64,000 bases of DNA from Claviceps africana (Eukaryota; Ascomycota; Sordariomycetes; Hypocreales; Clavicipitaceae): the NCBI GenBank assembly GCA_018360145.1, contig SRPY01000098.1, positions 1 to 64,000 on the forward strand. The letters run 5' to 3'. The notes under the pieces are model-generated. The model worked only from the letters and a program-made list of their open reading frames with translations. It did no database searches and had not been told where the DNA came from. The stretch's first letter is position 1; the number at the start of each line of letters is the position of its first letter. A program made the position numbers and the translations under genes. Below, piece by piece: positions 45,530 through 56,397 of this stretch.

Positions 45530-48142
45530 ATGGGTCATGGTGGCGAAGATGGCGCTCAGCACCGCTCCGCTTGCACCGAGTGCCAACGCCGCAAACAAAA
45601 GGTATTCGCGCAAGTCCTGGTTACCTTTGTCGGGAGACGCCGTCTGGTTTCAACCTGTCCCGAACTAACGTCGTTGGTGCCGCAGTGCAATCGAGAATGG
45701 CCCTGCAATCACTGCCAGAAACGCAAGGTTGCCGACAAATGCAGCTTCAACCAAAGTAGCGGCCCGGGGGATCCCGAGAAAACACTGCGCCAAGCAACAA
45801 ACCGAAAGCGCCAATTGAGCCACGAGGAGAACACGGATACTGCCGACGCCACGTCGTGGGAAGAAGTAGAATGCGACTTTGAATCTCTCGGATACACGGC
45901 CGCTCATCTTTTTGGCGGTTTCAGTTCTAGCTCAACGGTAAGGTTTTCTGCCTCGCTCGTATATTTCTATTCCTTGTTCGACTGTGTATGCATGGAGGAG
46001 ATGAACGTCATGTTACTGTGAGATCAAGTGGAGAGAACTAACCGGAATGCGGCTGCAGCAGAAAGCAAAACCGACCCCGAGGACATACAAGCAACATTAC
46101 ATGGACACGGCGTCGTGTCCTCAACTGAAGCGCGCACTACAACTGCTCCCTCCCCGGCCGTATACCGGTAGGATTCTTGTCACTGCGCAGTCATGGGAGG
46201 TGGATGAGGCTGACGAATCTGCATAGATGCCATCGTCCAAAACTTCCTCAACCACGTCAACTTCCACTACTACATACTCTACCCATCCTCATTTTTAGAA
46301 GACTATCGGACATGGTGGTCGTTGCGATCAGCAGACCGGCCCCTCGGACTGCAATGGACGTGCCTGCTCCTCACGGTATGTGCCTGCTCCACGCAGTACG
46401 CCGATGCCGAACTCGGCCGGAAACTGGAAACGGACCTGGGCCAGACGGCGCAGAAACTCAGCGAGCGGTACCACAACGCGGCTCGGGAACTGCGCAGCGT
46501 CATTCCCGTGCGCAGCAATCACCTGCTCAACGTCCAGTCACTTCTGCACTCGTGTTTTTGGTACAAGTCGGAAGCCAGATTCGTCGAATGCTGGCACATC
46601 CTGAGCGCCGCGATTCGAGAAGCCCAGGAGCTGGGCATTCACCAGGAAACTGTGACTGGACCCATGCCCGAGTTTGATCGTGAGATGCGCAGGAGGGTGT
46701 GGTGCATTCTTGACACGTGGGATTGGTGAGTCTTGGTCATGTTTGGTTTCTTGTTTGCCTTTTGTACCTTTTTTTTGAAAAAACAAAAAAATTAAAAAAA
46801 ATTAGAATACGTTTTTTTCTTTCCTTTCCTTTCCTTTCCTTTCCTTTTTAGTACGGAACCACTGGACTGGAATCCAGATGGAACCGCGAAATTGTTGCTG
46901 ATCGATACGTCCCATCTTTCTAGGCAAATTTCTGCTCTTCTTTCCAGACCCATGCTCATCGACCGTTCCGATTGTGATGTTGGTCTGCCGAACCTCACCC
47001 TGGAGGGCTATACGCCCTCTCCCCTGCTGCATATCAAGCTCCAGTCAGAGGTGATTGGGCATCTCTCCAAACGGTGTAGCAACGCCAGGACGGTTGTTCG
47101 AACGACCGACATCGAGACGTATCGGACGATTGTCGAGACATGGATGAGCAATTGGCCGCCCACTTACGATTTAGCCAATCCCGACAAGAGCAACGATGCA
47201 TCGCGACCTTGGATCGTTTCACACCGGTACCACTTGCACGCCATGGCGCTTGCGACGCTTCTCGAGCCTCTGAGAGCCTATCTGACGAAGCCCCTGTCGA
47301 AAAACTCATCAGCTGATGAGCTCAGGATTCGAAGCGACGGAATCAACTATGCGCTGAGGCTCATCATGTCCCTGCACGACTTCTTCGACCATGTTTACCC
47401 GCGGGATGCGAATTTTCACCTTGTTCTTTTCTGCATATTCGACACCGCGGCTGTCTTGTGCTCGGCTCTCATGCATGACCAAGACTGCAGTATACCGCGC
47501 CGGAATGACATTTTCGTAGCAGTCGACAGGGCGGTAGCCATGCTGAAACAACTGAACACGGTGACGAAAACAGCCAGGACGTCGTACGAGGTGCTGGTCA
47601 AGGTTGCGCAACGGATCCCGAGACCCAGTCCTGCGCCGAAACAGCAATGGGCGGCCAGCAGGCAACAGCAGCAGCGGCAGCAACAGCAACAGCAACAGCA
47701 GTACTCGATACCAAGTGATGTTGCCCTGACACCCCCGGCCATGAGCCAGGCCGAGTGGGCCATGGCAAGCGATCCGGGGTCTGTCGGATCAACCATGTCG
47801 TACACGACGCCGCCGGGTGATGGTCTGTTGTATCACTTGCCCGCATCTCAGTCGACATCTCCGGGCCAATACAGCGACGGAACTTACATGCACACACCTC
47901 CCCTTGTGACGGCATCGGGGGACGATGCTTCCCTGATGATGCAGCCGTTGCATGGAGTGGACACGAGCGCGTCCAACAGCGGCTACCCGATGAATTACGT
48001 CGGCATGACGCCGCCGACAGATGCGCTCTACAACAATGTCGATTTTGGACCTATATCAGAACAAGAACTCGGCGACCTGGCGTTGATGTGGAACTACGAG
48101 AGTCTGAACCTGGGCTTCATCAACCCAGGAGGATATGCGTGA
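45530..48142 (+). CDS. Zn2Cys6 transcription factor with fungal-specific TF domain
   Basis: DNA-binding regulator; its target genes are unknown. Exons 45530-45601, 45686-45937, 46059-46167, 46227-46725 and 46924-48142 give 716 residues. The binuclear zinc cluster is C15-x2-C18-x6-C25-x5-C31-x2-C34-x8-C43, with the first intron exactly between QRRKQK and C25. The middle domain of the fungal_trans family starts around residue 145 (AIVQNFLNHVNFHYYILYPS) and shows SEARFVECWHILSAAIREAQ and EFDREMRRRVWCILDTWDW; the last intron splits the Trp codon ending this block and was placed so the protein continues QISALLSRPMLIDRSDCDVG. The tail has a polyglutamine stretch (RQQQQRQQQQQQQQ, about 550) and Gly/Ser/Pro-rich sequence. 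The amino-acid permease gene converges on it from the right, but no functional link is shown. Confidence 0.9.
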
Positions 48143-49120
48143 AGCATTGTGCACATGGCTGTTTTTTTCCGGTTCACGAACGCGCCCTTGCATATGCCAC
48201 GGACAAGCCGCGCCTGTTTCACCTCGAGCCATCCACCAAACAAAAAGGGGGGGAGGAGAGAGAGGGAGAATAGAAATGCCTCGCACGGGTGGCATATAGA
48301 CTCGGAGCACTCGATGGCCCCGATGTCCACAAGGCTGGCTATAACACCAAAAGCTCCTCGTTGTCGCGGACATGCAATCCCACCGTGTCGGTAACTGGCA
48401 CCGGTAGTCCTCACAAAGGTCTTGTTTTGCCTCTGGTCTCGACAACAAGTGATGGCAAAGGAGCAGTAGTTGGATGGCGTCGCCAAGAAACAACAAGAAG
48501 AAATGGGCAGATGACGATGCTACAATGTACAGGATGGGAACGCCTCATGATGATGATTTTTATTTTTATTTATGCAGGCCAGATGGCGCGAAGGGAGGCA
48601 ACGCCATTGAGCTATGATGTAGTAGCCGTCTACCCTGTTCGATAGGATACACCTCCTTAGCGCAAGCAGGGGGCTTTTTTTTTGGTTCCAAAATGTAGAA
48701 GAGGTTGCGTCTGTATACCAAGACGGGAGAAGAAGCCGTCAGGGCAGGGAATCTAGGGATTCGGATGTACGGGGTCCAACGGGCCAAAATACAAGTTCTT
48801 GCTCTGCGTGCATGTGGCCACAAAACGGCAAAGAGGCAGGTGCGTCGCGGTCGCCAAAGTTTTTTACCACGCGCTCGAGCCACCGTCGAATATTCCGACT
48901 TTGAAGGGGTGGTCGGGGCCGGGACGGGTCGGGTCGGGACGTGGGGTCCTGGTCCGGTCGGTGTGGCTGCGGATATACGAACGGATCGTGGCGAAAAACA
49001 ATGGGCATTTCACGGGGGCTCGATGTGCAAAAAGAAATAAATAACATTTTTTTATCAGGTATGCTGCGGAGGAGAAGCCAAGGAAAAAGCAAAAAAAAAA
49101 GGGGGGGGGGGGGTATATCC
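48143..49120. other. Convergent 3' region between the regulator and the permease
   Basis: Contains only short low-complexity patches (a G run at 48246-48252, a T run at 48676-48684 and the A9/G12 stretch near 49090-49112). No coding signal. Confidence 0.5.
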
Positions 49121-49988
49121 TCAAAACAGCCAATTCGTTATGCGCGCGACCCGGGCGCGCCACCCCGTCTTCTTGTCCTCCGGGTCAGCCTCGTCAGCCG
49201 TGTGGACGTCGGTGACGAGATCCATGTCCTCGAGGCGCACGAGGCGGGTGCGCTTTAGGAGCTTCCAGGCCAGGTACATGACCAGCATGACGGGCAGCTC
49301 GATGTAGAAGCTGAGGAAGCTGACGGGGTCGAAGTGCGGGGTGAAGCACGACCAGCCCTGGACGAGGACGAGGAAGCTGTTGAGGAGGACCGAGGCCCAG
49401 GGGCCGTAGGGGTAGGTCCAGTTCTTGAAGGGGAGGAGGTGCGTCTTTTGCTGGGCGGCGAGGGCGGCGCGGAAGCGGATGGAGGCGATGCCGATGGCGA
49501 TCCAGCTGAGCTGGTTGGAGACGCCGACGAGGCTGGGGGGGGGTTTGTCAGTAGAAGAAAAAAAAAAGGAAGAAGGGAAATGGGAAAGGGGGCGGGAAGG
49601 AAGAAAGGGAAAAAGAAGACGCACTTTTGCAGCCACGTCCACAGCTCGCCGGCGCCGATGAAGCTCGATCCGAAACACAGTCCCGAGACCAAGCCCGTGG
49701 TCAGCACGGCCACCCACGGGACCTGGTTCCCGCTCAGCCGGCCCAGGACGCGCGGGGCGTGGCCCTCCATGGCGAGCGTGTAGAGCAGCCGCACGCCCGC
49801 AAACAGGGCGTGGTTGCCGGCCGACAGGACGCTGGTGAGGATGACGGCGTTGATGACGCCGCCGACGGCGTGGGCGCCCGCCATCTCGAAGACGATGGTG
49901 AAGGGCGAGGTGGCGCTGCTCTTGGTCTTGAGGCCCGGGTAGTTGTAGGGGACGTTGAGGCCGATGAGGAAGACGGAGAGGATGCTGT

Positions 49989-50021
<33 letters not shown>

Positions 50022-51288
50022 GCAGCGTCAGCGGCCTTGTTCTGGTGGCGGGCGCCGAAGGGGGGAAAGGATTGACGTACTAGAAGAGCAGGATGCGCCA
50101 AAAGACGTTTTTGACGACGCGCGGGAGGTTCTTGGTGGGGTTCTTGGTTTCGCCGGCGGTGATGGCGATGGACTCGGTGCCGCCGTCTGGTTTTACACGT
50201 GTCAGTCGAGGGCGTGATGGGTTGGGTTGATGGGGGGTGGCTTGTCCATGAGCCGCGACGACGTACAAGCAAACGAGGCCGTCACGAAGACGGACGCAAA
50301 GCCGCCGATGCCCCCGACAAACGGCGCGCCGGGGATATGCCAGTTCTCGCCGCCAATGTAGTGGCCCTGGCGGTTGCCGCCGCAGTTGACGACGATGCCG
50401 ACGATGATGAAGACCTTGTTTGTCCGAGTCAGGTTTTTTTTTTTCCAAGTTTTTTCTTTTCTTTTTTTTTCTCTCTCAATGACAGGAAAAAACGGGGAGC
50501 AAACGCACGATTATGGTCACGACCTTGAGCAGACTCAGCCAGTACTCCAGCTCACCGTAGGCCCGCACCGTGGCCAGGTTGACGGCAATCAGCAGGACCC
50601 AGAAGACGAGGCTGATGGCCCAGCCGGGGAAATGGTCCGACCAGTACTGGATGACGAGCTGCAGGGCGACGAGGTCGGCCGCGGTCGAGACGGCGTCGTT
50701 GAACCAGTAGTTCCAGGTGAGGGCGAATCCGAAGGCGTCGTCGACGAAGCGGCTACGAGGCGGGAGAAGTTAGCTGGTCTTGTCTTGTCTTGTTCTTGTT
50801 CTTGTTCTTGTTCTTGTTCTTGTTCTTGTTCTTGTTCTTGTTCTTGTTCTTGTTCTTGTTCTTGTTCTTGTTCTTGTTCTTGTTCTTGTTCTTCTTCTTC
50901 TTCTCTTCTCCCCCCAAAACACAAATCCATCAAGGGCAAACCCGTCGTACCCAGCAAACGAACAAAAACTCCCCGCCACGGGCACAAAGGCCGCCATCTC
51001 CCCCAGCGACAGCATCGTGATAAAGACAATAGCCCCCGTGATGGCGTAGCAGAGGAGCAGCGACGCCGGCCCCCCCGTCGCGAGCGACTTGCCCGTCCCC
51101 AGGAAGAGCCCCGTGCCGATGGTGCCCCCAATGGCAATCATCTGGACCTGCCGCGCCGAGAGCGACCGCCTCAGCCGGTCCGACGCGCGGAACCGCTCGC
51201 CATCCTCGATGTGCACGTCGACAACGGCCTGCGCGCTGCCATTCTTGTCGATGCCGTCGGCGTCGGCGGCGTGAGGCTTGTCCGTCAT
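49121..51288 (-). CDS. Amino-acid permease (APC superfamily, fungal YAT type)
   Basis: Plasma-membrane H+/amino-acid symporter with 12 expected membrane segments; the substrate is not decidable. Exons 50951-51288, 50509-50752, 50267-50414, 50081-50186, 49625-49984 and 49121-49532 give 535 residues. A hydrophilic amino end precedes RRSLSARQVQMIAIGGTIGT and GLFLGTGKSLATGGPASLLL, the family signature with the unwound GTIGTG helix. Joins give FAGRFVDDAFGFALTWNYWF, LLKVVTIIVFIIVG, FAYGGTESIAITAGETKNP, RILLFYILSVFLIGLNVPYN and WLQNLVGVSNQLSWIAIGIA, all typical of fungal permeases. The first intron is filled by a TTCTTG hexamer array and the fourth carries a 30-bp T tract. A donor in TTCTA|GTACGT requires Tyr to span the junction. 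Confidence 0.93.
50788..50892. repeat. (TTCTTG)n hexanucleotide array inside a permease intron
   Basis: About 17 uninterrupted copies of TTGTTC/TTCTTG (CAAGAA on the coding strand), ending in a short CTT run. It lies wholly within the 198-nt first intron of the permease (50753-50950). The array alone makes up more than half of the intron. Confidence 0.9.
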
Positions 51289-52268
51289 GGGGGGCGTTGG
51301 TGAGGGACCTTTTTGGAAGGAGAGAGAGAGAGAAAAAAAGAAAAAAAAAAAGAAAGAAAAAAAAAAAACCGTGGCCCGTTGGTCAGGGATATTATACGCG
51401 CGCGGTGGTCCGAAAATGGTCGACTACGGAGGCGGATGTGTCGGGACCGGATCAAGCGTTGTTCGCGGCTGCATGTGGAATTGCGCGCGCGCATACATAC
51501 GGTGCCGAACATCTGAGACAGCCCGACGTGGGCAAGCAGCCGTCTGCTTTATCTTCTCCTTCATGCCGGCGCATCCCAGGAACCCCCAGGGGGGAAGGAC
51601 GGAAAAGGGAAAAGGGGAAAAAAGGAACACGCGCCACAATCTGTCGTGCCAATAAACGAAGAACAAAACGCTTCTTCATCCGGGGCCGCGATTGCGTGCT
51701 CGAGAGCGTCATCCGCTAACCACGTTACGGCGGGTTTCCGACGAATAACTCGGCGTCCGCCTGGCATCGCTTAATCGCTTAATCGCTCCATCGCTCCATC
51801 GCTCCATCGCTTCATCGCTTAATCGCTTGCGCTCAACGTGGCAGGGTGGGTTGCCATGACCGACCGATTGGGCAGGCGGTGAGGCACACACACCGCACCT
51901 GTATGCATGCACACACCGGCACGGGATTCGCGGTAGGTGGACGAGAGGAGCCGCTGGACAAGCTTCACAAACAACCAGGTACGTGCATTGTACATATGGT
52001 GAATACTAGGTACTTACATAGCTATGTACCTACAAATGTAGGAATGCCGCGTTGCTCATCAGCCCTGCCGTGCATCGGAGCGACGCATCGCCATCTTCTT
52101 CGCCCGACGACACGTGCTACCTGTCTTGGCTGCCCCACCCGTCCCAGGGGCTTCGGATGCGGCCGAGGACACGCGCACGGACCCCTCGCCAAGACAGTCA
52201 CACCTCGTCGACATCGACATCGACATCGACCTCGACGCGCCTGGACTGCTGGCCGCTCATGCCCAGCC
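51289..52268. other. Upstream region of the permease and 3' flank of the alpha-glucosidase
   Basis: Contains an A-rich tract (51332-51368), a 9-bp tandem array of ATCGCTCC/ATCGCTTA-type units (51768-51828), an AGGTACCT-type cluster (51975-52035) and GACATC repeats (52205-52232). No gene. Confidence 0.5.
51768..51828. repeat. 9-bp tandem array (ATCGCTTA / CATCGCTC)
   Basis: Seven copies of a 9-bp unit, two ending TTA, three ending TCC, then TTC and TTA again, arranged in a near-symmetric order. It lies about 480 bp upstream of the permease start. Confidence 0.8.
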
Positions 52269-53442
52269 CTATCCTTCTACACCATCGATCATGCTGACTG
52301 CAAAGCCCCGCGAGAGCGGCTCGTCCACCGCCATCGACTTGCTTCGCTCGTCGCCTTCGCCCACAACGGTAATCTTGGCCACTTTGATCTCGGTCTTGTA
52401 CCCAAAAGACCCCTGCACCACAATTCGACCCTTCTTGTACTCCATCTCAATATCCGATGTGGCCTCTGCACGCAAGCTCTCGCCATCGTCCAGGTATAAA
52501 GACCCTCGCGCCGTGCCGTCTTTGCCCACTGCAACAAGGAGCTCAAAGTCCTGTTCTCGGACCTCCCGAGTCGTCATGGCCGACTTGACGCGCATGGCCA
52601 CAATGACTCCACCTCGCAGAAACAGCGGCATGTCCGTCAGGCCCTGCTTCTCTTTGGTAATGTGCTTTCCCGACCCGCGTATTTTCTCGTGCGTGTAAAA
52701 GTCGTAAAAAATATCGTCAGGGAGATATACGTCCACACTCGTCGCGCCTCGCTCGTGTACAGGCGCCACCAGCAGCGAGGGGCCCCAGAAGAATTGAAGG
52801 TCGAGACCAAACGTCCTTTCGTCGTGTGGGTACATGTAGAACATCGGGCTCATCGCCGGGGTGCCGTCGCGGCTCTGCTGCATCATGGCCGTGTAAAAAT
52901 AGTCCAGGAGCCTGTATCGAATATCCATTGCCTTGCGGGCGGCCTCCGTCACAGACTGCCACATGTAAAACTCCTGATCGATGGATCCTTCGGCGTTGTG
53001 GTTACGGTAGAATGGCTGAAAGGCTCCTAGCATCGCCCAGCGCGCGCACAGCTCCTCCGTCGTATTCCCGTTGAACCCGCACACGTCCGAGCCCACCATG
53101 GAGACCTGAAAGATGGAAGCAAACTGCAACATGCCCGGAATGCTCCACCGGTAGTGCGGCCAGTCGGAATCATTGTCACCAAGCCAGTGGGAGACATGGG
53201 AGCCTGCGCCTGCAAAGGTGGAGCGGGTGATGACGAGTGGTCGCTTAGTGGGGCGACGGGCGAGCATGGCTTGACGAGAAGTCGCTGACATCATGGTCCC
53301 GTAGAGGTTATGTGTGTCGAGTTGGGTGAGGCCGTTGTGATGAATCACACTCGTGTTGATGGTCTTTTCCGGTAGAGGACCCCACGTGTTGTTGATCCTG
53401 TAAGGGGGGTTGATCAAATCGCGGCCGGGCAGGCCCATCCAT

Positions 53443-53501
<59 letters not shown>

Positions 53502-55331
53502 TTTGGTTTCGTCTTGCTTGGTGAGCGGACCATCCGTCATGGCCCTACGTGTTTCGGCCACCACGGCCTCCAGACGAATTTTCCTCTCTTGGTTATTTGA
53601 CATGCCGAGCGACGGGACTTGCTCGCCATCATCTCGGCCCACACGCCTACACCTAGTCTCAGAAGGTTGAAATTCGCAAGGCCAGCCAGGCAATTCGCGC
53701 GGAGGTTGGCGTACCGGAGGTGGCGGAGGAGGATAGTTCTTTGCAGCGGATTCAGGGTCGATGCACGGATAAGGGCAGAAGTTGGAAGGTTCGTTCATGT
53801 CAATCCATAAATAGTCCACATCAATGCCGGACTTAGGGGAAAAGAAGTTGGCAAATTCATCGGTCCAGTACTTCTGAGTTTCGGTAGCGAACCAGTCGGG
53901 AAAGGCCGTCAACCCCGGCCACACGACGCCGTGCAATACTTGGTTGGTCGAGTTCAAGAGGAAAACGTCCTTCTCGACACCTCTGTTGTAGGACCCATAG
54001 TCTTTTGCGGCGACAGCAGGATCAACCATGAGAACATATTTCTGATTGTTGGCGTGTAGATAAGCAACCAGTCCACGCATCATATTCAGAGGAAACCGTT
54101 GAGGGTCCACTGAGAAAACCTGATCAACAGACTTGTCAGCAGGCAGAATACCATTCTGCATCGGCACAGAGGAGAGCACCACCACCACCACCACCACCAC
54201 CACCACCACCACCACCGCCATCCTCCTCCTCCTCATCAGGCCAGATGAAGTTTACTTACGGCTCTGTCCTCCATGTAATCAATATCTGTCCACATTGTCT
54301 CCAATGGAATGCCAGCTTTGCTGTAATTGTACACAACCTCGGCAACATTGAACGCATCTCGATAGCCCCAGCGGCATTGGTGAAAACCCAGAGCAGAATA
54401 TGGTACCGTGACGGGAAGGCCTGCAATCTCGGCGTATTGCTTTGCCACGTCCACGGGAGTTGGGCCTGCCAGGAAGTAAAAGTCAAAGACACCACCCAGT
54501 ACGTTGTATTCCAGGTACTGGCCAGCTTCATTCTGGTCAATAATGACATCCATGCCGTTGGAATTGAGTAAGAATACTCCGTGAGATCCACTAGCTCTGT
54601 GCTCAATGTAAATTGGATGGCTGCCGTAGAGATTTGCGGAATTGGGGATGGATGGCACATCTGCATTCCAAAGCGTGCGAGTATTGTTCTTCGTTTTGAG
54701 ACGGAGAGAGCCAGAGTGTTCGCCTAGGCCGTATAAATTGGCTTCTTTCGGTAAATGAGTTCGCAGGCGTAGATACTGGTCCTCGATAATGAGACCCGCA
54801 GCAGAGGAGTCGAAGAGCACTTCGTCGGTCTTGGTTCTGCGAACCCGGAAAGAAAACGGCTTTGGCTTGAAGTCGAACTTCAACTTGGCTTCCTTTATCC
54901 CATGAACGTCCCGGGCAGCTTCGGGTCTTGGAAATACATGTTCCGGCACTTGGTAGACCTGTTCGGCAGCATCATATATCTTGACATGGAGTCTTTCCGC
55001 TTGGTGGATCTCGTCAGCCTACTCAGGCATCGGAGACGGGAGCATTCACAAGAGAATGAACCGAACCATGTGGTCAGTGCATGTAGAACTCACCAGTCTC
55101 GACCTTTACTTGCAGTCTCAGATTGTCCAAGTCCCTGCCGTAAGCGTTGCAGCTTTTGCCAGCAAGACGTAGGTCGGCACTAAGTCCATCCCTGGTCGTC
55201 TGGATGTTGGATGCCTCGTATCCTGGACATTTCGCCACAGCCTCGGCAGAAGCAGTAGAAGCAGTAGCAGCGGCAGCAGTATAAGCTAGCTGAAAAACAA
55301 AAAGGCATGCGAGCTTGGCGATAGTACACAT
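52269..55331 (-). CDS. Secreted alpha-glucosidase, glycoside hydrolase family 31
   Basis: Hydrolyses terminal alpha-linked glucose from maltose and similar oligosaccharides outside the cell. Exons 55094-55331, 54260-54999 and 52269-54119 give 942 residues, normal for fungal enzymes of this family. The first about 25 residues form a signal peptide (hydrophobic CLFVFQLAYTAAAA core). Joins give VKVETAERLHVKIYDAAEQV and YMEDRAVFSVDPQRFP. Catalytic motifs: YLWIDMNEPSNFC with the nucleophile Asp near 433, and HWLGDNDSDW with the acid/base Asp near 641; PYSALGFHQCRWGY and GSDVCGFNG are also diagnostic. Between the two catalytic motifs lies a linker with a repeated Asn-Ser dipeptide (about 532-551). 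The second intron (140 nt) carries a (GGT)13-type repeat on the coding strand. The gene faces a sugar transporter across a shared promoter. Confidence 0.94.
53443..53506 (-). repeat. Coding AACAGC hexamer array (Asn-Ser repeat)
   Basis: Nine to ten copies of AACAGC on the coding strand encode an alternating Asn-Ser stretch in the alpha-glucosidase linker. The pattern N-S-N-S does not create N-glycosylation sequons. Confidence 0.9.
54178..54220. repeat. (CCA)n trinucleotide repeat in an alpha-glucosidase intron
   Basis: About thirteen copies of ACC inside the 140-nt second intron (54120-54259). Read through, it would encode a poly-Val stretch, which is why the unspliced frame looks open. Confidence 0.9.
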
Positions 55332-56397
55332 GTTCGAGGCCCCTTTGTGCTCGAGGCTCGCACGTGGCGAGTGATTGATTGCTGTTTGAGGGGGTCTCGC
55401 CTCTTTGCTTTTTGCTGTGGAGAAAAAGCGCCAGTTTTGATTGTTTTGCAGTCAAAGGCTCCAAGTCGGCCAAATCCAAACCGCACGTGCATGCGGTCGA
55501 ATTCTGGGCCATGTCTGGTCTGTTTGTTGGGTCTCTCCTTCCCCGGAATGCAACTGGGGAGGTCGGGACAAGCTTGACGTTGCGCAGTGCGGGGCACTAA
55601 CCCGACTCAGTTGCCCGAGGAGGTACTTACGTTTCAGGTAACAAACCGGTGACAACGTCTGGTATATCGAGTGCAGACAGAAGGAACCGGGAAGCGAAGC
55701 GCAGGGTCGTTCTTTCCGAGATTGGTACGAGACCAAGACTTGGCAATGGCAATGGCCATGGATTCACGAATTCATGGATTCATGGATTCATGGACACGCG
55801 GCTCATCAACGTCAACAACCCTTGTCACTCGAGCAATCGGCCTTCATTCCAATGTGCTTATCAATACAATGCACGATGCATGCTGCCATGACACCACTCT
55901 CATCCGCTGTCCGCTGCGATCCTCATGCTGGGTCAGACGCCACTTTTGTTCGTGCAGTGCATCATGTCGAGCTACCCGCGGGAAGGACGAGAAAAAGAAA
56001 GGAAGAAAGAAGACAAGAGCAGACTCTTGTCAGGTCTGTTTCCCTTCTGTGGCGAGAGCCGACAACAGTCTGATCAGGTCGTGCTGACTGGTCAACATGA
56101 GAGGCCATCATCCAGTCGTCAATTCATGGCTATAAGGCTCGCCCTTGAGCGTGCTTGCAGTTCAAGTCGTCCTCAATTTATCCCTTGTCAAGCCTTGCAC
56201 TATAGACACAAGATTGATTTTACTTTAATCTACCCACTCAATTCTTTTTTATCTTCTTTCTTTCTTCTTATTCTTCTTCTTCTTCTTCTTCTTCTTCTTC
56301 TTCTTCTTCTTCTTCTTCTTCTTCTTCTTCTTCTAAAAAAAATAAAAATAAAAAACCGAACCCGTACCAGACGGTTGAGCGGATACACCTCTGAATC
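55332..56397. promoter_or_regulatory. Shared promoter of alpha-glucosidase and sugar-transporter-family gene
   Basis: A 1.07-kb divergent region. Three matches to the CreA/Cre1 repressor consensus SYGGRG lie within 54 bp: CCGGGG (minus strand, 55541-55546), CTGGGG (55554-55559) and GCGGGG (55589-55594). Near the transporter start there is a long CTT repeat (56271-56333). A short ATTCATGG tandem lies at 55769-55792. Carbon-catabolite control is an inference from the motif cluster. Confidence 0.6.
56271..56333. repeat. (CTT)n repeat just upstream of the transporter start
   Basis: About twenty copies of TTC/CTT end 65 bp before the ATG of the sugar-transporter gene, probably in its leader or core promoter; it forms a pure pyrimidine tract on the coding strand. 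Confidence 0.9.

Noticed and set aside
50780..51049. Leu-Val repeat protein frame across the TTCTTG array
   Set aside because: Open only because the hexamer array has no stops in any frame; it lies within the permease intron and exon on the opposite strand.
54125..54236. Poly-Val start of a long minus-strand frame in the alpha-glucosidase
   Set aside because: It is the CCA-repeat intron read through; splicing from 54260 to 54119 restores the GH31 sequence.
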